Positions 16,276 through 28,033 of a stretch of DNA of 64,000 nucleotides are shown piece after piece (the first letter of the stretch is position 1; each line of letters starts with the position of its first letter). The position numbers and the translations under genes are program-made. Source of the DNA: Oscillospiraceae bacterium. Its GTDB lineage: Bacteria; Bacillota; Clostridia; Oscillospirales; Ruminococcaceae. The stretch lies in contig JAEDJF010000001.1 in NCBI GenBank assembly GCA_016296485.1, positions 1 to 64,000 of the forward strand, written 5' to 3'. A model generated the notes under the pieces. It did not search any database. It was not told where the DNA came from and saw only the letters and a program-made list of their open reading frames with translations.

Positions 16276-18231
16276 ATGCCTAAAATTAACGTTCTTGATA
16301 AACATATAGCCGAGCTGATTGCCGCAGGAGAGGTCGTTGACAGACCCTGTTCGGTGGTAAAAGAGCTTGTGGAAAACTCAATAGACGCCGGCGCTAAAAG
16401 CGTTACCGTCGAGATTAAAGACGGCGGAACCACTTTTATCCGCGTGACCGACGACGGCTGCGGAATCGAAGCGGAGGACATTCCAAAGGCGTTTTTGCGC
16501 CACGCCACAAGCAAAATACGCGAAGAGGACGACCTTGAGCGCATACATACCTTCGGCTTTCGCGGCGAGGCTCTCGCCTCCATTGCCGCCGTTTCCCACG
16601 CCGAAATTCTCACAAGGGTAAAGGGCGCGGAAACGGGCTATCACTGTGAAGCAACCGATTGCGAGATCGGCGAGATAAACGAAGCCGGCTGCCCGGAGGG
16701 CACGACTATCGTTGTTCGGGATCTTTTCTATAACACCCCCGCAAGGCAGAAGTTTCTCAAGAAAGACGTAGCCGAGGGCAACGCCGTAGCGCAGGTTATG
16801 GACAGAATGGCGCTTTCCTATCCCGAAGTAAAAATTAATTTTATCCGTGACGGAGTGAATAAGCTCTCAACTTACGGAAACGGCGATATGCTTACGGTAA
16901 TTTCCGCGGTTTACGGGCGGGAATATACCAAAGATATGATAGAGGTAAACTACAGCCCCATCACGAGAGACCTTCTTAAAGTTACAGGTTACGTCACAAA
17001 GCCCACCGCCACCAAGGCGAGCCGCAGCTTTCAGAACTTTTTCGTCAACCGCCGATACGTCAAGACCCGCACTCCGCTTGCGGCTCTTGAGGAGGCTTTT
17101 AAAGGCTCCGCAATGGTCGGGAAATATCCGGGGTGTGTGCTCAATATAGAGATTCCGCCGGAAACGGTTGACGTAAACGTGCACCCGGCTAAAACCGAAG
17201 TCAGATTTGTAAACGAAAAAGAGATTTTCGATCTCGTATATTACGGCGTAAAATCTGCCCTTAACGTCAAAGACGTTTCCGCAGTGCTCGAGGAATCCAA
17301 AAAGGTGAACCGGGACTTTTGGGAAGGGCTTTCAAATGAAAATGAAAAAGCCCATTTTGAAAACGTCGTCCAGCAAACGACCCTTCCGCTCGTAAAGCCC
17401 ACAAAGCAGTCCGCCACAAAATATGATTTGCAGGATTATTCCACCGACGAGCTTCGCAACAACGACAACCTTACGCCGTATAGAATCGACGACGACATAA
17501 CCCATACTGCCCAGTATAAAATCCGCCAGGCGGCTGACAAAGCCGCTATGGAGGGAGTTGAAATGCCGAAGGAGTACCTTGAAAGCATAGAAGCTATGAA
17601 ACGGGCGGGAACTCCCGTTCCGGAGCTTCCGAGAAGTATCTCCGACGAGGATTTTCCTTTGGGCAAGCTCAAATACGTTGCTGAGGTTTTTAAAACCTAT
17701 ATTCTTCTTGAGTCCGAAAGCGAGCTCGTTTTTGTCGATAAACACGCCGCCCACGAAAGAATACTCTACGAAAAGCTCAAAGAGGGCATAAAGGCTTTCG
17801 ATTGCCAGTACGTAATAACGCCCATAACTTGCAATCTCAGCGATGAGCAGTGCGAAGCGGTCATTGAAAACCAAGGGGAGATGGAGCGCTTAGGATTCAT
17901 CGTCGAGGATTTCGGTCGTGGAACCGTTATCGCGCGGGCGCTGCCTTTTTGGGTAAAAGCGAAAGAGGCAGAAAGCATTATCGGCGAAATTGCCGATTCG
18001 CTGATTGCCTGCCGCCACGACATCACGCCGGAAAAGCTCGACAATCTTTACGCCAATATTTCCTGCCGCGCGGCGATAAAGGCTAACGACAAAAATTCCA
18101 CCCCAGAACTCGAAACGATTGTAAACATACTTCTTAACGACCCGAAAATAAAATATTGCCCGCACGGGAGACCGATTTCAATAAGCATCAGCAAAAACAA
18201 GCTTGAAAAAATGTTCGGGCGCCAACAGTAA
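16276..18231 (+). CDS. mutL: DNA mismatch repair protein MutL
   Basis: 651 residues. The N-terminal GHKL ATPase domain carries ELVENSIDAGA, DDGCGI and GFRGEALASIA; the C-terminal domain contains DKHAAHERILYE (near 487), which fits the DQHAAxExxxxE endonuclease metal-binding motif of MutL from organisms without MutH, and CPHGRP near the end. It therefore probably nicks the daughter strand itself. The gene begins 15 bases after mutS, with GTGGGGT before the ATG, and miaA follows within 12 bases. Confidence 0.95.
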   Translation: MPKINVLDKHIAELIAAGEVVDRPCSVVKELVENSIDAGAKSVTVEIKDGGTTFIRVTDDGCGIEAEDIPKAFLRHATSKIREEDDLERIHTFGFRGEALASIAAVSHAEILTRVKGAETGYHCEATDCEIGEINEAGCPEGTTIVVRDLFYNTPARQKFLKKDVAEGNAVAQVMDRMALSYPEVKINFIRDGVNKLSTYGNGDMLTVISAVYGREYTKDMIEVNYSPITRDLLKVTGYVTKPTATKASRSFQNFFVNRRYVKTRTPLAALEEAFKGSAMVGKYPGCVLNIEIPPETVDVNVHPAKTEVRFVNEKEIFDLVYYGVKSALNVKDVSAVLEESKKVNRDFWEGLSNENEKAHFENVVQQTTLPLVKPTKQSATKYDLQDYSTDELRNNDNLTPYRIDDDITHTAQYKIRQAADKAAMEGVEMPKEYLESIEAMKRAGTPVPELPRSISDEDFPLGKLKYVAEVFKTYILLESESELVFVDKHAAHERILYEKLKEGIKAFDCQYVITPITCNLSDEQCEAVIENQGEMERLGFIVEDFGRGTVIARALPFWVKAKEAESIIGEIADSLIACRHDITPEKLDNLYANISCRAAIKANDKNSTPELETIVNILLNDPKIKYCPHGRPISISISKNKLEKMFGRQQ

Positions 18232-18242
18232 CGGAGGACGCT

Positions 18243-19196
18243 ATGGAAGAGAAAATACCCGTTATTGCGGTTGTCGGTCCGACTGCGTCGGGCAAAACAG
18301 GAGTTGCCGTTAAAACAGCGCAGAAATTCGGCGGAGAAGTCGTTTCGGCGGACTCTATGCAGATTTACTCCGAGCTTTCTATTGGGACGGCAAAGCCGAC
18401 CGAGGAGGAAATGTGCGAAGTTCCGCATCATCTTGTGGGCTTTTTGAGCATAGACGAGGAATACTCCGTCGCAAACTACGTTGAGGACGCAAAAATAGAG
18501 ATAAATGAAATTCGGAAAAGGGGAAAGATACCCGTTATTTGCGGCGGAACCGGGCTTTATGTCGATTCGCTTCTGACAAATACGGAGTTTTCCGAGATAA
18601 AAAGCGACCCAAAAATAAAAGAACGGCTTTTTGCCTTTGCCGAGGAAAAGGGAAAAGAGGCTCTCTTTAAAAGGCTAAAAAGTATCGACCCCGAAACGGC
18701 GGAAAAGCTTCATTACAACAACCTCGGGCGTGTCGTAAGAGCTCTGGAGGTTTACGAAATAACCGGAAAAACGATTTCAGAGCATCAAAAACTTTCAAGG
18801 ACCGTTCCTTCGCCTTACGACGTTTGTTATATCGGAACGAATTTCCGCGACCGCGAGGCTCTCTATCGAAGGATAGAGCAAAGAATTGACGAGATGCTCA
18901 CCGAGGGGCTTCTTGACGAAGCAAGACTTCTTTTTGAGCACGGCGAGCACGGAACCGCGGCGCAGGCAATAGGATACAAGGAGCTTTACCCATATTTCAA
19001 AGGCGAAGCAAGCATTGATGAGGCTATAGCCGTGCTCAAAAAAGAGACGAGACATTACGCGAAACGCCAGCTTACCTGGTTTCGGAGAAATGAAAATATA
19101 AACTGGGTATATTGGGACGATTACGACAGCAAGGACGAAATTTACAGCACCGTTTTCAAAATAATTGAGGAGCATTGGAGGAAGAATGAAGAGTAA
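18243..19196 (+). CDS. miaA: tRNA dimethylallyltransferase MiaA
   Basis: 317 residues. P-loop GPTASGKT at the N-terminus, DSMQIYSELSIGTAKP, and CGGTGLYVDSL are the MiaA signatures, with QLTWFRRNENINWV near the C-terminus. The enzyme transfers a dimethylallyl group to A37 of tRNAs reading UNN codons. It lies downstream of mutS-mutL, a frequent order. No hfq follows, unlike in many Firmicutes; instead the next gene overlaps its 3' end by 11 bases. Confidence 0.94.
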   Translation: MEEKIPVIAVVGPTASGKTGVAVKTAQKFGGEVVSADSMQIYSELSIGTAKPTEEEMCEVPHHLVGFLSIDEEYSVANYVEDAKIEINEIRKRGKIPVICGGTGLYVDSLLTNTEFSEIKSDPKIKERLFAFAEEKGKEALFKRLKSIDPETAEKLHYNNLGRVVRALEVYEITGKTISEHQKLSRTVPSPYDVCYIGTNFRDREALYRRIEQRIDEMLTEGLLDEARLLFEHGEHGTAAQAIGYKELYPYFKGEASIDEAIAVLKKETRHYAKRQLTWFRRNENINWVYWDDYDSKDEIYSTVFKIIEEHWRKNEE

Positions 19197-20406
19197 AATG
19201 CTAAAAACGCTGGCATTTATAATGTCGGCTTTCCTTCTTGTTTACGCGGGGTTTCAGGTGTGGCGCTTTTTTTATAACCCTTATCGCACGGAAATTGCCG
19301 TTAACTACTCCGTCAGCGAATCCATTCACGTAAACGGATTAGCCGTGCGGACGGAAACGATTATTGAGGACAGTTACAGCGGCAGCGTAAGCTACGTCTA
19401 TGAGGACGCCGCAAAGGTGCTCAAAAACCGCCCCGTAGCTTATAGCCACGCTTCCGGCGACACCGTTGTAAAAATGGCTAAAGCAAACGAAATTGAAAAG
19501 CAAATAAATCTTCTTAAGGAAGCGAGCAGCGGAGTTTCCCAGCTTTACGGCTCCTCCGAATACATAAATGACCAAATCGGAACGGCGGTGCTTGCATATA
19601 CCGAAGCCATAACCGGAGGAAAGCTTTCCGGTTTTTCGTCCGCCAAGGACAATTTGTTGCTTTCGATAAACAAGAAAACGGCAATTACAGGAGGCGAAAA
19701 CCGTTTTGAGGAACGAATTGCAGCGCTTCAGATGGAGTATGACGAGCTTAAATACGAAATCGAAGCGGACGCCGCCGAGACGGTTTCAGCTCCGAAAAGC
19801 GGATATTTCATTTCCGGAGTGGACGGCTTTGAAAATATAATAAACAAAGAAAACATTTACGAAAAAACTGTGGCGGAAATTGAGGAAATTATAAACCGCG
19901 ACGTTTCCGCTTCCGAACAAAAAATAGGAAAAATAGCGGACAACTATAAATGGTATTACGTCATTTCCGTTGACCCGGCTGGCGCCGAAATGTTTTACGA
20001 GGGGCGGAAAGTCAGCGTAAACTTTGAGGGGATAAATTATTCGCTGGATTTTAAAGTTGAGAGCATTATTACTGACGAAACCAGCGAAAATACGATAGTT
20101 GTTCTTGTTTGCAAAACCTTTAGTTCCGATGTGGCGTCCCTTCGTCAGGTCAGCGCGGACATAGTGTTCAGCACCGTTTCCGGGCTGAGAATATCCGACT
20201 CCTCCGTAAGATTCAACGAAAAACAGGAGCCCGGAGTTTTCATTCTTGACAGGGGCGAGGTTAAATTCAGACGCATAGAAACTCTTTACGAGGGCTCGGG
20301 CTATCTCATAGTCAAATGGAGCAAAGGGGAAAAGGGCGCTTTGCAGCTCTTCGATGAAGTTTTTGTTGAAGGGAGCGACCTCTATGTCGGAAAAGTTATT
20401 GACTGA
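19186..20406 (+). CDS. HlyD-like membrane-anchored protein of the division cluster
   Basis: 406 residues: one N-terminal membrane helix (about residues 5-24), then an extracytoplasmic region with a helical stretch (MAKANEIEKQINLLKEASSG) and beta-rich halves resembling HlyD/membrane fusion proteins (SVSAPKSGYF-like lipoyl half motif AETVSAPKSGYFISGVDG, and VSVNFEGINYSLDFKVESI). No transporter partner is encoded nearby. Similar proteins occur upstream of yggS-sepF in other Clostridia, suggesting a role linked to the envelope or division, but this is inference. ATG at 19186 follows TTGGAGGAAGA; it overlaps miaA upstream and yggS downstream by 23 bases. Confidence 0.7.
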   Translation: MKSKMLKTLAFIMSAFLLVYAGFQVWRFFYNPYRTEIAVNYSVSESIHVNGLAVRTETIIEDSYSGSVSYVYEDAAKVLKNRPVAYSHASGDTVVKMAKANEIEKQINLLKEASSGVSQLYGSSEYINDQIGTAVLAYTEAITGGKLSGFSSAKDNLLLSINKKTAITGGENRFEERIAALQMEYDELKYEIEADAAETVSAPKSGYFISGVDGFENIINKENIYEKTVAEIEEIINRDVSASEQKIGKIADNYKWYYVISVDPAGAEMFYEGRKVSVNFEGINYSLDFKVESIITDETSENTIVVLVCKTFSSDVASLRQVSADIVFSTVSGLRISDSSVRFNEKQEPGVFILDRGEVKFRRIETLYEGSGYLIVKWSKGEKGALQLFDEVFVEGSDLYVGKVID

Positions 20407-21088
20407 TACCGCTTTGGCGGTTGTCAAAGCAAAGGAAAATATCGAAAAGGCGGCAAAAGCCGCCGGGAGAGACCCGAAAACCGTAAGACTTATGGCGGTT
20501 ACAAAGACGGTTTCTCCGGAAATTGTGAACGAGGTCGTTGACGCCGGCTGCGACCTTTTCGGAGAAAACCGCGTCCAGGAGTTTTTGAGCAAATATGAAA
20601 GCTACGACAAAAGAGCAGAAATACATTTTATCGGAAAGCTCCAGGCGAACAAAGTCAAATACATTGTCGATAAAGTGACAATGATAGAATCGGTTGATTC
20701 GATACGCCTCGCGAAAGAAATCGACAGACGCTGCGCCGAAATCAGCAAAGTAATGGACGTTCTTCTTGAAGTGAACATAGCTAACGAAGAAAGCAAAAGC
20801 GGTTTTTCGAGCGAGGAAGTTGTTTCTGCAGCCGAAGAAATTAGTAAATTTAACCATTTAAATCTGCGCGGACTTATGACAATAGGCCGTTTTGGAGCAG
20901 AATTTGAAGAAACAAAGGGTTATTTTGAAAAAATGAGTGCTCTTTTAGTTGACATTAAGAGCAAAAAAATAGATAATAAAGATATTAATGTATTGTCGAT
21001 GGGTATGTCTTCCGATTACGAGCTGGCTGTTGAGTCCGGCGCGACTATCGTCCGTATCGGAAGAGGGCTTTTCGGCGAAAGAAAATAA
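20384..21088 (+). CDS. PLP homeostasis protein (YggS/YlmE family)
   Basis: 234 residues, a full-length single-domain alanine-racemase-like TIM barrel. The PLP lysine is in VRLMAVTKTVSPE, with HFIGKLQANKVKYI and LSMGMSSDYELAVESGATIVRIGRGLFG as family signatures. These proteins bind PLP and keep B6 and amino-acid pools balanced. In Firmicutes the gene (ylmE) sits just upstream of sepF, as here. The ATG at 20384 has GGGAG nine bases ahead, inside the end of the previous gene. Confidence 0.92.
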   Translation: MSEKLLTDTALAVVKAKENIEKAAKAAGRDPKTVRLMAVTKTVSPEIVNEVVDAGCDLFGENRVQEFLSKYESYDKRAEIHFIGKLQANKVKYIVDKVTMIESVDSIRLAKEIDRRCAEISKVMDVLLEVNIANEESKSGFSSEEVVSAAEEISKFNHLNLRGLMTIGRFGAEFEETKGYFEKMSALLVDIKSKKIDNKDINVLSMGMSSDYELAVESGATIVRIGRGLFGERK

Positions 21089-21127
21089 ATTCAGTATTAT
21101 AAGAAATATTTCGGGAGGAAATTAATT

Positions 21128-21607
21128 ATGGCATTTATGGACAAGGTTAAAGGTATGCTCGGTATTCCTGAGGATGCAGAGGACGGATACGAGGAGGAGG
21201 ATATACTCTCTGGCGACGACGAGGAAGGCTCCGACGACGAGAAATCCGATTCCGCTAAAACCTCTATTTTCGGAAAGAGCAGTTCTTCCGATCAAATCAA
21301 ACAAAACAAGGTAGTCAATATACATACTACCACCCAGCTTCAGGTCGTTCTTGTAAAACCGGAGAAATTCGACGACGCAAGACCCGTAGCTGACCATCTC
21401 AATTCCAAACATACTGTAGTTCTCAACCTTGAGTCTACCAACAAAGACGTTTCAAGAAGACTTATCGACTTTTTGAGCGGCGTTGCTTACGCAAACAACG
21501 GACAGATTAAACGCGTTGCGAACAGCACTTATATAATTACGCCTTATAATGTCAACATTATGGGTGACCTTCTCGACGAGCTCGAGAGCAGCGGCGTTTT
21601 CTTTTAA
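21128..21607 (+). CDS. sepF: Cell division protein SepF
   Basis: 159 residues: an N-terminal membrane-binding helix (MAFMDKVKGMLGI), an acidic linker (about residues 17-45), and the C-terminal SepF domain (VVNIHTTTQLQVVLVKPEKF; later FLSGVAYANNGQIKRV). SepF tethers FtsZ polymers to the membrane. GGGAGG lies before the ATG. ylmG, usually next, is missing; divIVA follows directly. Confidence 0.95.
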   Translation: MAFMDKVKGMLGIPEDAEDGYEEEDILSGDDEEGSDDEKSDSAKTSIFGKSSSSDQIKQNKVVNIHTTTQLQVVLVKPEKFDDARPVADHLNSKHTVVLNLESTNKDVSRRLIDFLSGVAYANNGQIKRVANSTYIITPYNVNIMGDLLDELESSGVFF

Positions 21608-21646
21608 TTACTAAAATTCAATTATTTCTGACGGAGGTGGATTATC

Positions 21647-22246
21647 TTGTTAACGCCTAACGACATCTCTAATAAAAAATTTGAGAAGTCTGCTTTCGGT
21701 TATAAACCGGAAGATGTCGACACTTTTTTAGAAAGCGTTGTAAGTTCCTACGCAAAACTTTATGAAGAAAAAGAAGCGGTAGAGGAAAAGCTCGAGGTTC
21801 TTGCCGAAAAGCTTGAGGAATACCGTTCCAATGAGGACAGTCTTCGTACCGTGCTCCTCGGAGCACAGAAGCTCGGCGACAACATTATCCGCGATTCCAA
21901 AGCCAAAGCGGAGGTAATTCTCGCCGACGCCGAAGGACAGGTAAAACAGGTGTTTTCCGATTCCGAAACCAAAATTGCAAAGGAAAGGGAAACTCTTTCC
22001 ATGCTCCAGAAGGAAACGTCCGAATTCAAAAAACGCCTTCTTGCAATGTATAAACAGCACCTTGAACTTATAAGCCTTATGCCGGAAGAGGAAAAAGAGC
22101 CCGTACCGGAAATTAAGGAAGAGCCGGCGGAAGAACCGGCAGTTGAACCCGAAATCAGCGAAGAGGCAAAAGCCGAAGAGGACGCTTATTTTGACGAGGT
22201 CTCTATGGCTGAAACCAAAAGAATCGAGCTTGACGTACAAGAATAA
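21647..22246 (+). CDS. divIVA: DivIVA-domain septum/pole protein
   Basis: 199 residues. The conserved N-terminus LTPNDISNKKFEKSAFGYKP followed by EDVDTFLE is the DivIVA membrane-curvature domain, then a coiled coil of about 110 residues and a very acidic C-terminal tail (EEKEPVPEIKEEPAEEPA). DivIVA marks negatively curved membrane at septa and poles. The start is TTG behind ACGGAGGTGG. The acidic extension is longer than in Bacillus DivIVA. Confidence 0.93.
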   Translation: MLTPNDISNKKFEKSAFGYKPEDVDTFLESVVSSYAKLYEEKEAVEEKLEVLAEKLEEYRSNEDSLRTVLLGAQKLGDNIIRDSKAKAEVILADAEGQVKQVFSDSETKIAKERETLSMLQKETSEFKKRLLAMYKQHLELISLMPEEEKEPVPEIKEEPAEEPAVEPEISEEAKAEEDAYFDEVSMAETKRIELDVQE

Positions 22247-22270
22247 CTAACAGGAGATAAACTTAAAACA

Positions 22271-25036
<2,766 letters not shown>

Positions 25037-25049
25037 TTTTATTAAACGA

Positions 25050-25088
25050 TACGGGCGGGATTCTTTTGAGTTCTGCCCGTAGTTTTTT
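25050..25088 (+). terminator. Terminator between ileS and lspA
   Basis: TACGGGC and GCCCGTA form the base of a stem that extends inward with G-T pairs; T-run TTTTTT follows and abuts the lspA ribosome binding site (GGAGG). Confidence 0.65.
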
Positions 25089-25097
25089 GGAGGCAAA

Positions 25098-25637
25098 ATG
25101 TTTCAGATAATTACAACCATAATTGCCGCGCTGCTCATTGCCGTGGACCAGATGGTAAAAAACTGGGCTTCGGAAGTTCTTGTAAAAGGCGAAATTCCCG
25201 TTATTGAAAACGTGCTTTATTTTAAGTACGTGGAAAATACCGGCGTAGCTTTCAGTATGTTTGAAGACAACCGTTGGCTTTTGGTCGCCGTCACAGCCGT
25301 AATGCTGATAGTCGTGCTGGCGTTTTTCCTTTCCGGAAAGGTCACGGGAAAGCTCGAACTGCTTTCGCTTTCGCTCATTATGTCCGGCGGCATCGGAAAC
25401 CTCATTGACAGGATAAGTCTCGGCTACGTTGTCGATTTTATTGACGTAAGAATCATCAATTTTGCGATTTTCAATATAGCCGATATGTGTATCACCATTG
25501 GGGCGGTTTTGCTCTGCGTCGCCGTGTTCTTGTCCGAAAAGAAAGAAAAAACTGAAAAGGACAAAAAACAGCAGGCACTCAATGAGATAGATAAGGATCT
25601 TGAAAAACTGTTCAGCAGGGAAGATAGTAATGAATAA
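25098..25637 (+). CDS. lspA: Lipoprotein signal peptidase (signal peptidase II)
   Basis: 179 residues with four membrane helices. LspA signatures: VDQMVKNWA near the N-terminus, ENTGVAFSMF, GGIGNLIDRISLGYVVDFID (catalytic Asp) and FNIADMCITIG (second catalytic Asp). It cleaves prolipoproteins ahead of the lipidated cysteine. The C-terminus has an extra charged tail (about 35 residues, SEKKEKTEKDKKQQAL onward) not found in most LspA. It overlaps rluD by eight bases. Confidence 0.94.
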   Translation: MFQIITTIIAALLIAVDQMVKNWASEVLVKGEIPVIENVLYFKYVENTGVAFSMFEDNRWLLVAVTAVMLIVVLAFFLSGKVTGKLELLSLSLIMSGGIGNLIDRISLGYVVDFIDVRIINFAIFNIADMCITIGAVLLCVAVFLSEKKEKTEKDKKQQALNEIDKDLEKLFSREDSNE

Positions 25638-26544
25638 AATAGTTGTTACCGTTCCCGAGGAAGCAGAAGGAACAAGGGTAGATAAATTCCTTGCCGAAAG
25701 TATAGACTATCTTACGAGGTCCGCGCTTCAAAAGCTGATTTCGGTAAATAACGTCGAGATAGACGGAAAACCCGTGCCGAAAAGCCGCGTGCTCAAAGCA
25801 GGGGAGGACGTTTCGGTAATAGTTCCGGACGCCGTTTCCCTTGACGTTGAGGCGGAGAATATCCCTCTTGAGATTTATTATGAGGACGACGACCTGCTCG
25901 TGGTTTATAAGCCGAAGGGAATGGTTGTTCACCCGGCGCCGGGAAACCATAACGGAACATTAGTAAACGCGCTTTTGTGGCACTGCAAGGGCAGCCTTTC
26001 CGGCATCAACGGCGTTTTAAGACCGGGTATTGTCCACCGCATTGATAAGGACACCAGCGGTCTCCTGCTCGTGGCAAAAAACGATTTTGCCCACGTGCAC
26101 CTTGCGGAGCAAATCAAAGAGCACAGCCTCAACAGGATTTATCATACGATAGTTTACGGCACGAACCTCCCGGACGAGGGAGATGTTGACGCGCCCATCG
26201 GAAGAAGCACGAAGGACCGCAAAAAGATGGCGGTCGTTGACGGCGGAAGAAGCGCGCAGACGCATTTTTCGGTCGTCAAGCGCTACGTTGGTTTTACCCA
26301 CGTTATGTGTAAACTGCGAACCGGGCGCACGCACCAGATTCGCGTTCATATGACGTATATCGGTCACCCGGTTGCCGGAGACTCCGTATATGGACCTAAA
26401 AACGTAATAAGCCAGCTTAACGGACAATGCCTTCACGCCGGGACCCTTGGTTTCGTTCACCCGAGAACCGGAGAATATATGGAATTTACCGCTCCGCTTC
26501 CCGAATATTTCACCGCTTTTGAGAGCAAATTGGAGGAAATCTGA
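25630..26544 (+). CDS. rluD: RluA-family 23S rRNA pseudouridine synthase (RluD-like)
   Basis: 304 residues: N-terminal S4 RNA-binding domain (TRVDKFLAESIDYLTRS) and the pseudouridine synthase domain with the catalytic aspartate in HRIDKDTSGLL (near residue 136-146) and RTGRTHQIRVHM. This is the RluD/YlyB type, usually placed after lspA as here; the exact uridines modified are inferred. The ATG at 25630 lies inside the 3' end of lspA with AGGGAAG before it. Its stop overlaps the next start (TGATG). Confidence 0.92.
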   Translation: MNKIVVTVPEEAEGTRVDKFLAESIDYLTRSALQKLISVNNVEIDGKPVPKSRVLKAGEDVSVIVPDAVSLDVEAENIPLEIYYEDDDLLVVYKPKGMVVHPAPGNHNGTLVNALLWHCKGSLSGINGVLRPGIVHRIDKDTSGLLLVAKNDFAHVHLAEQIKEHSLNRIYHTIVYGTNLPDEGDVDAPIGRSTKDRKKMAVVDGGRSAQTHFSVVKRYVGFTHVMCKLRTGRTHQIRVHMTYIGHPVAGDSVYGPKNVISQLNGQCLHAGTLGFVHPRTGEYMEFTAPLPEYFTAFESKLEEI

Positions 26545-27356
26545 TGATAGAAAAGCTTTCCGATATACTTATCGTTACTGATATTGACGGAACTTTGTTA
26601 CGGGAAAAACTCGGTATATCCAAAGAAAACCTCGCCGCAATCAAAAGATTTATTGACAAGGGAGGACACTTTACAGTATCTACCGGCCGCGCAATTGACG
26701 TAACGGGCAAGGTTTTGACCGGAATCCCGATAAACGCGCCGTCAATACATATAAACGGCGGTTATCTCTACGACTGGGAAAAGAAAAAAATTCTTGAGCC
26801 GAACTATCTCTCTCCAAACGCTAAAAAATACTGTAGAGAGATTACACGAAAGTTTCCTTTCTGCGACTGCCATTTTGCCGCAGAAAAAGCCGTCAACCTT
26901 ATGACTTCCGGAAACGTACTCAAAAAGTATATTCCCGAGGACGAGCTCAATTATTTTGACAGCGAGTACGAAGACATTCCCGATAACGTATACAAATTTA
27001 TAATCTGCTGCGACCCGGGAGATATGAACGAGCTGAGGCAATACGCCGAATCTGTCTGCGGCGGCGACGTTTTGCTTATTCAGTCCAGCGAGTTTTTCCT
27101 CGAGATGCTGCCTTTGGAGAACTCCAAAGGCAAAGCTCTTGAGAAGCTTTGCGAAATAGCAGGTATTCCCCTTGAAAATTCCGTTGCGGTGGGCGATTTT
27201 GAAAACGACATCGAAATGATTCGTATCGCAGGGCTTGGAGCAGCCGTCGATAACGCCCAGGACGTTGTAAAGAAAGCGGCGGACATTGTTTTGCCGTCCT
27301 GCGAAGAAAACGCCATTGCACATCTAATAGGCTTTTTGGAGGAAATGTATGAGTGA
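26544..27356 (+). CDS. HAD-superfamily Cof-type phosphatase
   Basis: 270 residues. HAD motif I is DIDGTLL (near residue 14), motif II STGR, motif III K in SKGKALEKL, and motif IV GDFENDIEMI. The size and C2B-type cap indicate the Cof/YidA subfamily, which dephosphorylates sugar phosphates or flavin/PLP compounds; the substrate is not evident. The start overlaps the rluD stop by one base, and its end overlaps comEA, so all belong to one operon. Confidence 0.88.
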   Translation: MIEKLSDILIVTDIDGTLLREKLGISKENLAAIKRFIDKGGHFTVSTGRAIDVTGKVLTGIPINAPSIHINGGYLYDWEKKKILEPNYLSPNAKKYCREITRKFPFCDCHFAAEKAVNLMTSGNVLKKYIPEDELNYFDSEYEDIPDNVYKFIICCDPGDMNELRQYAESVCGGDVLLIQSSEFFLEMLPLENSKGKALEKLCEIAGIPLENSVAVGDFENDIEMIRIAGLGAAVDNAQDVVKKAADIVLPSCEENAIAHLIGFLEEMYE

Positions 27357-27774
27357 ACAGCGGGAAAGTTCCGATATTAAGGCTAAAATAAAAGACAGCT
27401 CCGATGACAAAGTCCTTGTCATTATGCTCATTTTGTGCTTTGTTTTGGTTATAGCCGTGGTTTCCGTAAATATCATCAACGCTCCGAGGTTTGAGGAGCC
27501 AGTTTTTACTCCGGAAACGAGCGAAAAAGGCATATCTTCCTACGAAAACTCATATGGTTCATCGGATAACGAAGAAATTTTACCAATTAAAATCAATACC
27601 GCCACATTTGATGAACTTCAGAAAATTCCGGGAATCGGTCCTGTTACTGCACAGAAAATTATAGATTTTCGTGAAGAACAGGGAACTATTGTGGAATTCA
27701 GCGACCTTTTAGCCATTGACGGAATTGGAGAAAAGACCGTAAAGACCATTGCCGAGTACTGTATTATCAACTGA
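27349..27774 (+). CDS. ComEA-like membrane-anchored helix-hairpin-helix DNA-binding protein
   Basis: 141 residues: a short cytoplasmic N-terminus, one membrane helix (about residues 22-42), a flexible Ser/Glu-rich linker, and a C-terminal pair of HhH motifs (INTATFDELQKIPGIGPVTA and LAIDGIGEKTVKTI). This is the architecture of ComEA, the extracytoplasmic DNA receptor of natural transformation, although the SLBB domain of longer forms is absent. No comEC or other competence gene is in the window, so the role in DNA uptake is inferred. It overlaps the HAD gene by eight bases. Confidence 0.82.
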   Translation: MSEQRESSDIKAKIKDSSDDKVLVIMLILCFVLVIAVVSVNIINAPRFEEPVFTPETSEKGISSYENSYGSSDNEEILPIKINTATFDELQKIPGIGPVTAQKIIDFREEQGTIVEFSDLLAIDGIGEKTVKTIAEYCIIN

Positions 27775-27818
27775 AAAATTTTTCTTACAAAAAGAGATAA
27801 AAAATTCTATTTTAGTGG

Positions 27819-27847
27819 TTGACATTTTTGAAAATACATAGTATAAT
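27819..27847 (+). promoter_or_regulatory. Consensus sigma-A promoter of the tRNA operon
   Basis: TTGACA at 27819-27824, 17-base spacer, TATAAT at 27842-27847: a full consensus promoter about 30 bases upstream of tRNA-Phe. Confidence 0.9.
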
Positions 27848-27877
27848 ATCAAACGTCGCCGAACGAAACGGCGATAT

Positions 27878-27953
27878 GCCTTTGTAGCTCAGTTGGTAGA
27901 GCAGGGGACTGAAAATCCCCGTGTCGTTGGTTCGATTCCGACCGAAGGCACCA
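27878..27953 (+). tRNA. tRNA-Phe (anticodon GAA)
   Basis: 76 bases including encoded CCA. Acceptor GCCTTTG pairs with CGAAGGC; anticodon stem GGGGA/TCCCC with loop CTGAAAA gives anticodon GAA. T-loop GGTTCGATTCC is standard. Confidence 0.97.
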
Positions 27954-27956
27954 CTT

Positions 27957-28032
27957 GCGGGTTTAGCTCATCTGGCAGAGCGCGACCTTGCCAAGGTCGA
28001 GGTAGCGAGTTCAAGCCTCGTAACCCGCTCCA
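27957..28032 (+). tRNA. tRNA-Gly (anticodon GCC)
   Basis: 76 bases with encoded CCA. Acceptor GCGGGTT is closed by the 3' strand AACCCGC; anticodon loop TTGCCAA gives GCC. Only three bases separate it from tRNA-Phe, so the two are cut from one precursor. Confidence 0.97.
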
Positions 28033-28033
28033 G

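Noticed and set aside
18930..18960. Tandem GAGCAC copies as a local repeat array
   Set aside because: Only two copies in frame within miaA, encoding Glu-His residues; treated as part of the general hexamer excess.
22200..22270. T-box leader for ileS
   Set aside because: Only 24 bases separate divIVA from ileS and no T-box word is present.
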